DNA of 13,927 bases, taken from assembly GCA_964540005.1 (NCBI GenBank), contig CAZILN010000409.1:1-13927 (forward strand). Reading direction: 5' to 3'. The notes beneath the pieces were generated by a model. It saw only the letters and a list, made by a program, of their open reading frames with translations. It searched no databases and was not told the DNA's origin. The stretch's first letter is position 1, and each line of letters opens with the position of its first letter. Shown piece by piece: positions 1 to 8,258 of the stretch. The DNA is from CAZILN01 sp964540005 (GTDB lineage: Bacteria; Bacteroidota; Bacteroidia; Bacteroidales; SM23-62). Both the position numbers and the translations under genes were made by a program.

Positions 1-1
1 C

Positions 2-199
2 GTTGCCATGTACCATGACCAGGGGCATATACCTTTAAAACTATTAGGATTCAATACCGGGGTAAACGTCACGGTTGGACTTCCTTTTATCAGGACCTCG
101 GTTGATCATGGTACCGCTTTTGAAATTGCATGGCAGGGGAAAGCCAGCGAAAACAGTATGGTGGAGGCAATTAAGCTTGCAATAAAACTGGCACAGTAA
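2..199 (+). CDS. PdxA/PdxA2-family dehydrogenase, C-terminal fragment (5' part lies before the window)
   Basis: The reading frame is open from the first bases, so this is the last 65 residues of a longer protein; full-length family members have about 330. The fragment holds the family signature MYHDQGH, whose His is the third metal ligand of 4-hydroxythreonine-4-phosphate dehydrogenase (E. coli PdxA His266). It is followed by GVNVTVGLPFIRTSVDHGTAFEIA, split here only by my citation of it: the parts to note are GVNVTVGLP and RTSVDHGTAFEIA. These enzymes are cytosolic NAD-dependent, metal-requiring dehydrogenases that oxidise and decarboxylate phosphorylated four-carbon hydroxy acids. The form DQGHIPLKLLGF resembles the PdxA2 branch (4-phospho-D-threonate/erythronate dehydrogenase, four-carbon sugar-acid catabolism) more than vitamin B6 PdxA. 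That subfamily call is inference, because the N-terminal two thirds and upstream neighbours are not visible. It converges on the fucosidase gene. Confidence 0.85.
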   Translation, partial: VAMYHDQGHIPLKLLGFNTGVNVTVGLPFIRTSVDHGTAFEIAWQGKASENSMVEAIKLAIKLAQ

Positions 200-247
200 T
201 ATCTTAAAATTTTTACCCGGTACCTGACAAACAGGGCTGCAGTCTGT

Positions 248-2650
248 TCACCATTCAATTTCAGTTTGCTCATCCTTTTTAAGGCTGATCTTTATTTGCT
301 TGGTGCCGTTTATCAGGGTGGCCTGACCCCCTGTTTTTGAGATAACCCGAACTTTTGTCAGAGCATTGTGATCCCATTCCATTGAAACTTCGAATCCTCC
401 CCTGGCACATAAGCCTGTAACCGATCCGCTTTGCCAGGCATCGGGAAGGGCAGGAAGCAACCTGATTTCTTCTTCACCCGATTGCAGTAACATCTCGGCG
501 ACAGCCGCGGCGCCGCCAAAATTCCCGTCAATTTGAAAGGGAGGATGTGCATCGAACAAGTTGGGATAGGTACCCCCTCCCCTTGAGTAATTGGTGTTTC
601 GTCCGTCCGGGTCCACGTATCTCAACAATTCCCGGTACATTTTGTACGCATGGTTGCCATCCCAGAGTCGTGCCCAGAGATTAATCCGCCAGCCCTTCGA
701 CCAGCCGGTGGATTCATCTCCCTTAATTTCGAGCGTTTTACGGCAGGCCATTGCCAGCTCCGGGGTCTTTAAGGGTATGATCTGGTGTCCAGGGTAAAGG
801 CCGAACAGATGCGATTGATGGCGGTGCTGGGGATCTGCATCTTCCCAGTCATAATACCACTCCTGGAGGTTTCCCTTTTTGCCGATCCGGTATGGATGCA
901 GGAGCTTCAATGCCTCTTCGAGCCTGACCCTGAAATCAGGATCCGCATTCAGGATTTTTGAAGCTTTTATTGTCTGGGTAAATAATTCCCGGATCATGGA
1001 CAGGTCGGCTGTACCACCATAGAATGTGGCTCCACGATACCCTTCCGGGGTGATAAAGTTATTCTCGGGAGAGGTTGATGGGGAGGTGATCAGTTTTCCA
1101 TGCTCATCTTCAACGAGCCATTCTAGGCAAAATTGGGCTGCGCCTTTCATTAATGGATAGCCATAGCTTTCCAGGAACTCAATATCCCGGGTAAAGGCAT
1201 AATGCTCCCACAGGTGTGTACTGAGCCATGTCCCTCCCATGTTCCAGTTAGCCCAGACCGGATCCCCCTGTCCAAAATCCCCGACGGGATTACTCATTGC
1301 CCAGATATCGGAATTATGACAGGCCGCCCAGCCGCCCACTCCATAAAAGGTTTTGGCTGTTATTTTTCCGGTTTCTGCAATATTCCCGATAAACCCGAGT
1401 AGTGGCTGGTGCATTTCGGACAGGTTGGTGTTTTCAGCCAGCCAGTAGTTCTCCTCTACATTGATATTGACTGTGTAGTTGCTGCTCCAGGGGGGACGAA
1501 TATATGGATTCCAGATACCCTGTAAATTGGCAGGAACGCCCTGTGTGCGGGAACTGGAGATCAGCAGGTAGCGGCCGAATTGGAAATAAAGTATCTCCAG
1601 GTTTTTATCCTCTTTGCCTTCTGCATATCGTCTTAAACGTTCATCGGTCGGAAGATCAGGAGCTTCGGTTCTTCCCAGGTTCAGGCTTACCCGCTTGAAA
1701 TATGACCGGTAATCATCGAGGTGAGAACTCCTCAGCTCCTGGAAAGATTTACTAAAAGCCCTGTTTAGTTGATTCAGTGCAATGTCCTGATTGTTTACAC
1801 CTTCTGTCGACGGATCCTTATCGAATCCATTGAAGCTCGTTGCAATTGAAACAATGACAAGGGCTTCAGTACCTTTCTCCAGGACAAGGCTGCTGTCTGT
1901 TTCAGTGACGGTACCATCCTGGTTTTTGATTTTTACCAGGGAGGAAAACCGCGTGCCCCTGTTTTCATCGAAAACAACGGAGTTTATCATATTCCCCCTG
2001 TAATTTGGCTCCGCACGGGTGGGGGTATACCCACTGACATTCAAGGTATTGTCTCTTGTTGACAGCGAATGTTTGAGTAAACTTTCAAATTTGATGCTAA
2101 AGTTCAGTTCACCTTTCTTACTGCTGCTTAATTTTATTACCATTATTTGGTCAGGGTGGGAGATGAAGTATTCACGGCTGAATTTCACATCATTCACTTC
2201 ATAGCTGACTGTTGAGATTGCTTCCTCAATATTCAATTCCCGGTAGTAATTCTGGGCTGTGCCATCATGTTTAAAGTTAATAAACATGGTGCCCAGAGGT
2301 GCATAGGATTGCGAAAACGTACCCTGTACATTTCGGTTGAGTGAATCGGCCAGAGGGTAATCTTCATTTTTCAGTGCTTCCCTGATTACCGGAATATAAG
2401 TGTATGCCTCCGGATTCATATTTGCATCTACAGGTTCTCCCGACCAGAGGGTGGCATCGTTCAGGTATATCTTATCCGCAGCTACACCCCCGAAAACCGA
2501 AGCACCGGTTTTCCCGTTCCCGAGAACCAGGCTTTCTTCAAAATACCCGGCCGGTTGCTTATACCATAAGATGTGATCGGATTGTCCGGAGATTTTCTCA
2601 CTACCCAGTATGATGGCAGCAATTGCCAGGATGATAGATGTTCGTTTCAT
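248..2650 (-). CDS. Secreted GH95 alpha-L-fucosidase
   Basis: This 800-residue protein matches the usual length of Bacteroidota glycoside hydrolase family 95, which releases alpha-1,2-linked L-fucose (some members L-galactose) by inversion. Residues 1-23 look like a Sec signal peptide (KRTS, hydrophobic IILAIAAIIL, then SGQ). The N-terminal beta domain begins with LWYKQPAGYFEESLVLGNG. The (alpha/alpha)6 barrel carries the family motifs: NLQGIWN then NIN with Asn395 and Asn397, SPEN with Glu529, HRHQSHLFGLYPG, and FQIDGNFGG with Asp708. These match the catalytic Asn421, Asn423, Glu566 and Asp766 of Bifidobacterium bifidum AfcA. The sequence after NIN is VEENYW where QMNYW is common. I chose the ATG at 2650 because it begins the signal peptide. 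An ATG at 2680 (MQNRIISYEQ ahead of it) would give 810 residues and overlaps the TGA of the upstream gene, so the two are probably co-transcribed. A still longer frame to 2917 only overlaps that gene. Confidence 0.93.
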   Translation of the reverse strand: MKRTSIILAIAAIILGSEKISGQSDHILWYKQPAGYFEESLVLGNGKTGASVFGGVAADKIYLNDATLWSGEPVDANMNPEAYTYIPVIREALKNEDYPLADSLNRNVQGTFSQSYAPLGTMFINFKHDGTAQNYYRELNIEEAISTVSYEVNDVKFSREYFISHPDQIMVIKLSSSKKGELNFSIKFESLLKHSLSTRDNTLNVSGYTPTRAEPNYRGNMINSVVFDENRGTRFSSLVKIKNQDGTVTETDSSLVLEKGTEALVIVSIATSFNGFDKDPSTEGVNNQDIALNQLNRAFSKSFQELRSSHLDDYRSYFKRVSLNLGRTEAPDLPTDERLRRYAEGKEDKNLEILYFQFGRYLLISSSRTQGVPANLQGIWNPYIRPPWSSNYTVNINVEENYWLAENTNLSEMHQPLLGFIGNIAETGKITAKTFYGVGGWAACHNSDIWAMSNPVGDFGQGDPVWANWNMGGTWLSTHLWEHYAFTRDIEFLESYGYPLMKGAAQFCLEWLVEDEHGKLITSPSTSPENNFITPEGYRGATFYGGTADLSMIRELFTQTIKASKILNADPDFRVRLEEALKLLHPYRIGKKGNLQEWYYDWEDADPQHRHQSHLFGLYPGHQIIPLKTPELAMACRKTLEIKGDESTGWSKGWRINLWARLWDGNHAYKMYRELLRYVDPDGRNTNYSRGGGTYPNLFDAHPPFQIDGNFGGAAAVAEMLLQSGEEEIRLLPALPDAWQSGSVTGLCARGGFEVSMEWDHNALTKVRVISKTGGQATLINGTKQIKISLKKDEQTEIEW

Positions 2651-2679
2651 TTGCTCATAAGAGATTATTCGGTTTTGCA

Positions 2680-4629
2680 TCAATTGGTAAAGAAAAATAT
2701 CATTGCGACAGCAGAACCAACAATAAATATACCCATTGGCAGAGTATGCCGGAACAACTGGCGGGAATTCATATGATGTTGAACCCAGGTCCTTGATAGA
2801 TTTTTCATACTGAGATGGAGTCCTGTTAATACCAGGAAGGCTTGCAGCCACGGAACCAGACGTGGTAAGAACTGGTGCCATGGTATGTTGGCTGTACCGA
2901 AAAAGTCCCAGCCCCACCCGAAGGGATCAGAAAGGGATTGCATGACAAAGGTTACATTCACAAACAACATGGGAATTACAAAGGCAATCCACAGCATAAG
3001 TCCCAGGGGAAGCAAGGTCCCGGCTGAGGCAAGAAATACTTCTTTGATGCTGATCTGAAGTTTAGAAAGCCTGGCACCCGCAAAGGAGAACACATATATA
3101 ATTCCCGGCATTACTATCAGAACAAGTGTCCATACGATCAGTGAATATAACCCGAATAGCTCCCAGTTCCCTTTGTCAAGAATATTCACATAATCACGAA
3201 CCACCGGCCAGTGGCCCTGGTACAAGACACTGTAAACAACAGCAATGGTAAATACGCTGATTGTTAACCATGCTTCGCTCAGGTTGCGTGTACCCAGCTC
3301 TGTTCCGAATGGACGGGCATATAAGGAGACATTGTTATACAAACACGATCTGACACATTCAAGGCATAATCCGCAATCAGAGTTTTCATTCATTTCGCCT
3401 GCATTAATTCCGTAAGGGCAGGCCCATCCTTTCTGACTGCCTTTCTGACAGTAGTGTGTTTTACAGCGATCACAGATCTTTTGTGATTTGTTCCGGAGAG
3501 CCAGGGGGCTCATCCGGGAAAATGGTCCGACAAAGACGCTGACCGGACAGAGGTAGCGGCAAAAAGCCCGGAGTTCAAAAACCATAGCCATCAGGGTTGG
3601 TAGCAGCAACAAGGTAATGACAGTATATCCCGTAATTTTAGGTATGGCAACAAGAGTAGTAGAAAAAGTGGTCAGGGTCAGCAGTATTAGTAGCTTTGGC
3701 CATTCGTTTTGCAACCATACAGGCCATTTAAGGAAGAGTCCGGAAAATTTGTTCCTATACTCCCCTTTGCTCCCATCAATAGGTGATAAAACCGATCTTC
3801 GCTGGATAAGATCCCCGAAAAAGGGCAGGGGACAAATGGTGCACCAGATCCGGCCCAGCAGTGGTGTCATGAGTGCAACCAGCAGGAAAAGCCAGATGGC
3901 CCACATCAGAAGAACACCAAGGTTCCTGCCTGACATTTTTGTGCCGAACAGGGAAGTCAGTATCACTATATAGATCATCACCATGGATACCATAAGCAGG
4001 ATAGTCTGCGGCCACCTGGAGATCACTAATTTCCGCAGAAGTCCCGATTTTTTAAGCAAATCCCGATAAGCTGCTTTTTTATCATCATTTCCGGCACCTG
4101 GCTTTGATTTACTAAAAATCCCAATAATCCATAAAACAAGGATCCCGGCAATACAACCCAGGCTGAAAACAAGCAGGGTATTGGGCATAATTATGAGTTT
4201 TCCATGTTCAAAAGCGTGCATGGGACCGCACCATACATGGCAGCGATAATTGCTTTTTGCAACCAGGAAGTTCAATATTCCGGGGTGTCTGGCTATAATG
4301 ACCAGCTCCCGTGTTTGTACCGGCTTATCCGTTGGATCACTTGCCTTGAAAACTTCAACCATATCACGGGCAGGACTGACCTTGGCATCTACATCGAACT
4401 CCTCCAGGAAAAATGAATGACCGGTATCATCAGTGGAAAATGTTAAACACAGGGTATCACCCCTGTTACACCTGATTACGGAAGGATCTTTTCCATAACG
4501 GAAACTTCGGATATGGATATTCCTGTCAACCGGTTGCCGGGTAAAAAACTGGCAGATAACAGCAGGAATTAACCCGGAACCGAAAACAATCAGGAAAGTG
4601 ATAATATATCTTTTTAAGGCCTGGATCAA
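2680..4629 (-). CDS. Membrane polyferredoxin (NapH/FixG-like) with N-terminal CuA-like cupredoxin domain
   Basis: Predicted 649-residue inner-membrane electron-transfer protein. Residues 7-28 form a signal anchor. Residues ~35-148 form a cupredoxin-like domain with His71 (GHSFF) and C130-x3-C134-x3-H138, the spacing of the CuA ligands of cytochrome oxidase subunit II and nitrous oxide reductase. The position of the usual CuA methionine is Glu141, with His142 next to it. Then come membrane segments (~152-173, 209-227, 239-255, 312-330, 336-350, 454-470, 492-515, 533-560, 592-606, 630-648). Between them lie C263-x2-C266-P, C357-x3-C361-P, and a cytoplasm-type double cluster: C386-x2-C389-x4-C394...C404-P and C419-x2-C422-x2-C425-x3-C429. 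This layout is that of the NapH/NosR/FixG (CcoG) polyferredoxins. The start is TTG at 4629, preceded by AAGGGAG about 8 bases upstream and by an in-frame TGA nine codons upstream; no ATG fits. Substrate and partner are unknown. It precedes the fucosidase gene with a TGATG overlap. Confidence 0.85.
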   Translation of the reverse strand: MIQALKRYIITFLIVFGSGLIPAVICQFFTRQPVDRNIHIRSFRYGKDPSVIRCNRGDTLCLTFSTDDTGHSFFLEEFDVDAKVSPARDMVEVFKASDPTDKPVQTRELVIIARHPGILNFLVAKSNYRCHVWCGPMHAFEHGKLIIMPNTLLVFSLGCIAGILVLWIIGIFSKSKPGAGNDDKKAAYRDLLKKSGLLRKLVISRWPQTILLMVSMVMIYIVILTSLFGTKMSGRNLGVLLMWAIWLFLLVALMTPLLGRIWCTICPLPFFGDLIQRRSVLSPIDGSKGEYRNKFSGLFLKWPVWLQNEWPKLLILLTLTTFSTTLVAIPKITGYTVITLLLLPTLMAMVFELRAFCRYLCPVSVFVGPFSRMSPLALRNKSQKICDRCKTHYCQKGSQKGWACPYGINAGEMNENSDCGLCLECVRSCLYNNVSLYARPFGTELGTRNLSEAWLTISVFTIAVVYSVLYQGHWPVVRDYVNILDKGNWELFGLYSLIVWTLVLIVMPGIIYVFSFAGARLSKLQISIKEVFLASAGTLLPLGLMLWIAFVIPMLFVNVTFVMQSLSDPFGWGWDFFGTANIPWHQFLPRLVPWLQAFLVLTGLHLSMKNLSRTWVQHHMNSRQLFRHTLPMGIFIVGSAVAMIFFFTN

Positions 4630-4749
4630 TTTAAAATCTCCCTTCTTTCTTCAATAATAATAATTCTTTTCTTATGAATCATTATTGATCATTCTTTTTT
4701 TGGATGGTGCTAAAAGTGGAAATTACGAATTCAGAAAGCACATATTTAG

Positions 4750-4757
4750 TAGATTTG
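4750..4757 (+). promoter_or_regulatory. Putative Bacteroidota -7 promoter box for the propeller gene
   Basis: TAGATTTG matches the TAnnTTTG consensus of the primary Bacteroidota sigma factor. It lies 47 bases before the ATG at 4805, giving a plausible 40-base leader. No clear TTTG/TTG -33 box is visible at the expected distance, so support rests on one motif in the divergent 175-bp intergenic region 4630-4804. I found no matching box on the minus strand for the polyferredoxin gene. Confidence 0.4.
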
Positions 4758-4804
4758 TAACTGTATAATTATTGATTTATTGGACCCACTTAAATAAATT
4801 CCGG

Positions 4805-6202
4805 ATGACAAAAGATAAAACTGTTCCAGAAAAACAAAAGGGTGGGTTTAAAATTATCATTCCCGTCGCCGTTATTTTAATGCTTATTATAGGTGTCCCG
4901 TTGCTGCTTGTGAATTACCAGGCCAAACGCAGCGGACTGACAAGGGGGGATGTCGTAAAACGCATTATAGGCAAATCAGAATCCGGAAGTAATAATACCG
5001 AAGGCCCTGGTGAAAATGTAAGCGGAGATAAAATAGATTTCCTTGATCCTGTGCCTATAGGGCAGAAATTCGAGGAACCTCCTCTCATTTCTCATGTTCA
5101 GGCCATCGATCTTGATGATGATGAGCTCCTGGATGTTATCCTGTGTGATGCCAGGGGGAATTTTGTTTCATGGATCCGGCAGCATCCCGCCGGGATATAT
5201 ACCGAATCGATTCTTGCCAGTGACCTCATCGCACCGGCACATGTCCAGGTTATTGATTTTGATAATGACGGAGACAAAGACCTTATGGTAGCTGTACTGG
5301 GCATGCTTTTCCCGAATAATGACAAAATCGGATCAGTTGTGATACTTGAGAATGACGGTGTGTACAATTACAGTAAACATATAATAGCTGAAAAGATAGC
5401 TCGTGTCTCAGATGTTCGGGCAGGAGACCTGGATAATGACGGAGATCTGGATCTGGCTGTGGCCCAATTCGGTTACGATGATGGTGAAACGCGATGGATT
5501 GAAAACCTGGGGGACTGGCAGTTTCAAAGTCATGCTCTTCAATACCTGTCCGGGCCCGTCAACGTTGAAATTACGGATATTGATTTTGATAGCGATCTGG
5601 ATATCATATCATTAGTCAGCCAGGAATGGGAAGAGATCTACTGTTTTATAAATGATGGATCCGGAAAATTTCAGCCCAATCTGCTATTCGGATCGAGTAA
5701 TCAGGATTATGGTTCAAGTGGTATTTCATTGTGCGACCTGGACCAGGATGGTGATGAGGATATACTGTATACCAACGGAGACGCTTTTGATTATATGCCG
5801 CCTCAGGGACGCCCCTGGCACGGGGTGCAATGGCTGGAGAACAAGGGAAACCTGGATTTTGAATTCCACAGGCTCTGCAACTTTACCGGTGCCCAAAATG
5901 TGCGAGCTGCAGACCTTGATAACGATAAGGATCTCGATCTTTTTGCAATAAGTGCCTTTAATATATGGGACAGACCCGAATCACAAAGTTTCATCTGGTT
6001 AGAGAATATGGGAGATATGAATTTTATCAGGCATGATATAACCAGAAACCCTACTCATATGCTTACCTGTGAAGCCGGCGATTTTAACAGGGACGGTCAT
6101 GTAGATATTATTACCGGTGGAATGCACACCTATCCACCATATGACCGCATGGGAAGAATAATACTGTGGGTTAATAACGGGAAGCTTTCATCAGATCAAT
6201 AA
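4805..6202 (+). CDS. Membrane-anchored FG-GAP/VCBS seven-repeat beta-propeller protein
   Basis: A 465-residue protein with a short basic N-terminus, one transmembrane segment (residues ~15-37, FKIIIPVAVILMLIIGVPLL), a low-complexity linker (~57-75) and then a periplasmic or surface-facing domain. That domain has seven DxDxDGxxD-type calcium-binding loops starting at residues 102, 151, 208, 258, 311, 370 and 426, spaced 49-59 residues apart. Each repeat also carries a W-[IL]-E-N-x-G-like strand. Seven evenly spaced loops predict a closed seven-bladed propeller of the integrin-alpha type. Such domains bind proteins or carbohydrates; no catalytic residues are evident. I chose ATG 4805, just before the MTKDK basic stretch; the open frame extends to a TTG at 4772 but those residues add nothing family-like. 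It is divergent from the polyferredoxin gene, and its stop codon is 8 bases from the stop of the convergent TPR gene. Confidence 0.85.
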   Translation: MTKDKTVPEKQKGGFKIIIPVAVILMLIIGVPLLLVNYQAKRSGLTRGDVVKRIIGKSESGSNNTEGPGENVSGDKIDFLDPVPIGQKFEEPPLISHVQAIDLDDDELLDVILCDARGNFVSWIRQHPAGIYTESILASDLIAPAHVQVIDFDNDGDKDLMVAVLGMLFPNNDKIGSVVILENDGVYNYSKHIIAEKIARVSDVRAGDLDNDGDLDLAVAQFGYDDGETRWIENLGDWQFQSHALQYLSGPVNVEITDIDFDSDLDIISLVSQEWEEIYCFINDGSGKFQPNLLFGSSNQDYGSSGISLCDLDQDGDEDILYTNGDAFDYMPPQGRPWHGVQWLENKGNLDFEFHRLCNFTGAQNVRAADLDNDKDLDLFAISAFNIWDRPESQSFIWLENMGDMNFIRHDITRNPTHMLTCEAGDFNRDGHVDIITGGMHTYPPYDRMGRIILWVNNGKLSSDQ

Positions 6203-6210
6203 TCAGGATT

Positions 6211-8028
6211 TCAATTACCAAGAGCCTGAAATGATTTATATAAATTTTCAAGCTCTGCCTGGTATGTCGGGGAGATATTTTCAAGTTTGCCAATATTAAT
6301 GGTCTCCTTAATAGTACTGATGGCATTTTGTTTATCTCCAAGCTTTGCATATACCCAGGCAAGACTCCTTCCTGCAGATACCAAAGTGTTGGGACGACTC
6401 GAGATATGAATAAACGCCCTTTCCAGATATTCTCCTGCTTCTTCAATATCTCTGAGTGAGGTATCCGGACAGGCTGCCAGTAATGTGCCCAGTTTTTCCA
6501 GGAAATAAGGATCATTCGGGTGATATTTCAATGCCTCACTGTAATGCCTGATAGCTTTATCATAAATTTTTTGCTCGAATAACAAATTACCAAGATATTT
6601 TATAGTGGTTACATCCTGGGGATCGCCTTTGAATGAGGATTCATACATCCTTATTGCCTCCTGGAAATTTCCATTTTCTTCAGCAACACCGGCAGACAAT
6701 TTTTGCACTTTCGGATTTGATGGAGAGCGTTGTTTCAATCTTGTTAAACAGGCAATTGCTTTCTCTCTTTCTCTAAGAATAAAAAATAAAGTATTGGCGA
6801 TATCAGCCTGGACTTCCGGATTGTCCTGGTTGTTTTCCAGCAATGCATCCATTATATCATCACATGTTTGCTTATCACCCACAGACCTGAAAGCTACGGC
6901 CAGATTTTTTTGAACTTCGACATCTTCCGGTTTTAATTCTGCGGCTCTGGTCAAATACTGAATTGATTGGGAATATAATCCATTCATATAAAATAACATA
7001 CCTGTTCTATTCAACTCGGTAAAATTCTCATTATTATAGCTTATGTGCTGATCTATGAATGTTGTGGCCTGATCATATAAACCCATCCAGAGGCAGATAT
7101 TTATTGTTTTGGAGATCAGATATATATTGTCCGGTATATATTGCATTGCATGATTGACCAGTCTCAGGGTCCATTCAGAATATATGCTTCTTTCTGCTTC
7201 ATCAATATTTTTAAGCAGGTATAATTCAGACCTGGACAACAATACCAATTTGTCAACCAGTGTATCGACAGGAGGTGAGAAAATAAGCAGGTCATTCGCT
7301 CTGACGACATAATGCTCGCCTAAAGCTGTATCTCCCTTCATGCTGTAGACATTACCGAGAAGCCTGTATGCCGGGCCAAATGAATGCCTGGTTTCTATGA
7401 TCTCATCAAGTGTTTTTTCTGCCAGCTCGTATCGCCCGGTTTCATAATATATCCTGGATAGCTGGAACAAAGCATATGTGCTGAGTGGAAAATGATCTTG
7501 CCTGGTTGCTTCTCCGGCGTCAGTAATTTCATCTTTGGGGCTCGTAATATTGCGGAATGATTCTTCTGCCAGTTCATTTTTTCTAAGATTTTTATACTCT
7601 GAACCTATATAATACCAGGCAAGGTCAATTCCTGGATCTTTCTCAATAACCCTGGTAAAGTTTTCAATAACAGCCTCAGATTCACCCATTTCCATATTCA
7701 GGTACCCTTGATAATAATTCCAGGTCCAGTCTGATCTGCTCCTCTTGATTGCCAGTTTATAACACCGGGCTGCCTGCTGATAATTGGCGCTTGAATGGTA
7801 TACCATTCCCAGCATACCCAGATTGTCTGCGGAAGGTTTGCGACGGGCTTTTTCAAGAGCATCCGATATTTGTTCCCGGACCGCTTGTGAAAGGCTGGTG
7901 GTATTTGATAGTTCGGGGATCTGTGAACGATATTGATTATTGACTATAAATCTCAACAATAAAACAATAATAATCAGACCAATGGCCCCTCCGGCAATAA
8001 ACAGGACAGTTTTTTTCTTTTTATCCAT
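6211..8028 (-). CDS. Membrane-anchored tetratricopeptide-repeat protein
   Basis: A 605-residue protein with a lysine-rich start (MDKKKK), one transmembrane segment (~7-27, with LIIIVLLLRFIV) and a long array of TPR helices filling most of the remaining sequence. Clear TPR units include the stretches beginning NLGMLGMVYHSSANYQQAARCY, cited here by its first and last parts NLGMLGMVYHSS and YQQAARCY, and later AWYYIGSEYKNLRKNELAEE, FTELNRTGMLFYMNGLYSQS, TIKYLGNLLFEQKIYDKAIR, and SLAWVYAKLGDKQNAISTIK. TPR arrays are protein-protein interaction scaffolds; no enzyme domain is visible. The topology predicts a cytoplasmic N-terminus and a periplasmic TPR domain. The gene is convergent with the propeller gene and only 8 bases separate the stop codons, with no convincing terminator between them. 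The start ATG at 8028 is clear. Function is unknown. Confidence 0.85.
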   Translation of the reverse strand: MDKKKKTVLFIAGGAIGLIIIVLLLRFIVNNQYRSQIPELSNTTSLSQAVREQISDALEKARRKPSADNLGMLGMVYHSSANYQQAARCYKLAIKRSRSDWTWNYYQGYLNMEMGESEAVIENFTRVIEKDPGIDLAWYYIGSEYKNLRKNELAEESFRNITSPKDEITDAGEATRQDHFPLSTYALFQLSRIYYETGRYELAEKTLDEIIETRHSFGPAYRLLGNVYSMKGDTALGEHYVVRANDLLIFSPPVDTLVDKLVLLSRSELYLLKNIDEAERSIYSEWTLRLVNHAMQYIPDNIYLISKTINICLWMGLYDQATTFIDQHISYNNENFTELNRTGMLFYMNGLYSQSIQYLTRAAELKPEDVEVQKNLAVAFRSVGDKQTCDDIMDALLENNQDNPEVQADIANTLFFILREREKAIACLTRLKQRSPSNPKVQKLSAGVAEENGNFQEAIRMYESSFKGDPQDVTTIKYLGNLLFEQKIYDKAIRHYSEALKYHPNDPYFLEKLGTLLAACPDTSLRDIEEAGEYLERAFIHISSRPNTLVSAGRSLAWVYAKLGDKQNAISTIKETINIGKLENISPTYQAELENLYKSFQALGN

Positions 8029-8058
8029 TGTATCTGAGAATTAATATTTTAGAATTAT

Positions 8059-8066
8059 CAAAAATA
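8059..8066 (-). promoter_or_regulatory. Putative Bacteroidota -7 promoter box for the TPR gene
   Basis: On the minus strand this reads TATTTTTG, a match to TAnnTTTG, 31 bases upstream of the TPR start codon at 8028. No clear -33 box accompanies it. The rest of the 230-bp divergent region 8029-8258 is AT-rich, and I found no equally good box for the plus-strand DUF2142 gene. Confidence 0.33.
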
Positions 8067-8258
8067 GGGAAAAAGTATAACATGTTTAAAATAGTCCGGA
8101 CTTCGGTTAATACTTTGTTATTTGCAAATATGCCATTCCTTTGACTGCATAAAATAGGACTCATTTGCACAATTCATTGTAAATTGAATGACTATTATCC
8201 TGAAGCTTAGCCAAACTCACAGATTATTTTCATTTATTGAATTAACAAAGGGGTTCTC

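Noticed and set aside
230..248. AACAG...CTGTT hairpin between the convergent dehydrogenase and fucosidase genes as a terminator
   Set aside because: Only a 5-bp stem with a 9-base loop and no T-tract on either side; too weak to call.
2651..2917. Fucosidase start extended to 2917
   Set aside because: The extension lies wholly inside the upstream polyferredoxin gene in another frame and precedes the true signal peptide at 2650.
4772..4804. TTG start at 4772 for the propeller gene
   Set aside because: It would place 11 extra residues before MTKDK, lies only 14 bases after the promoter box and has no ribosome-binding site; ATG 4805 fits the membrane-anchor topology better.
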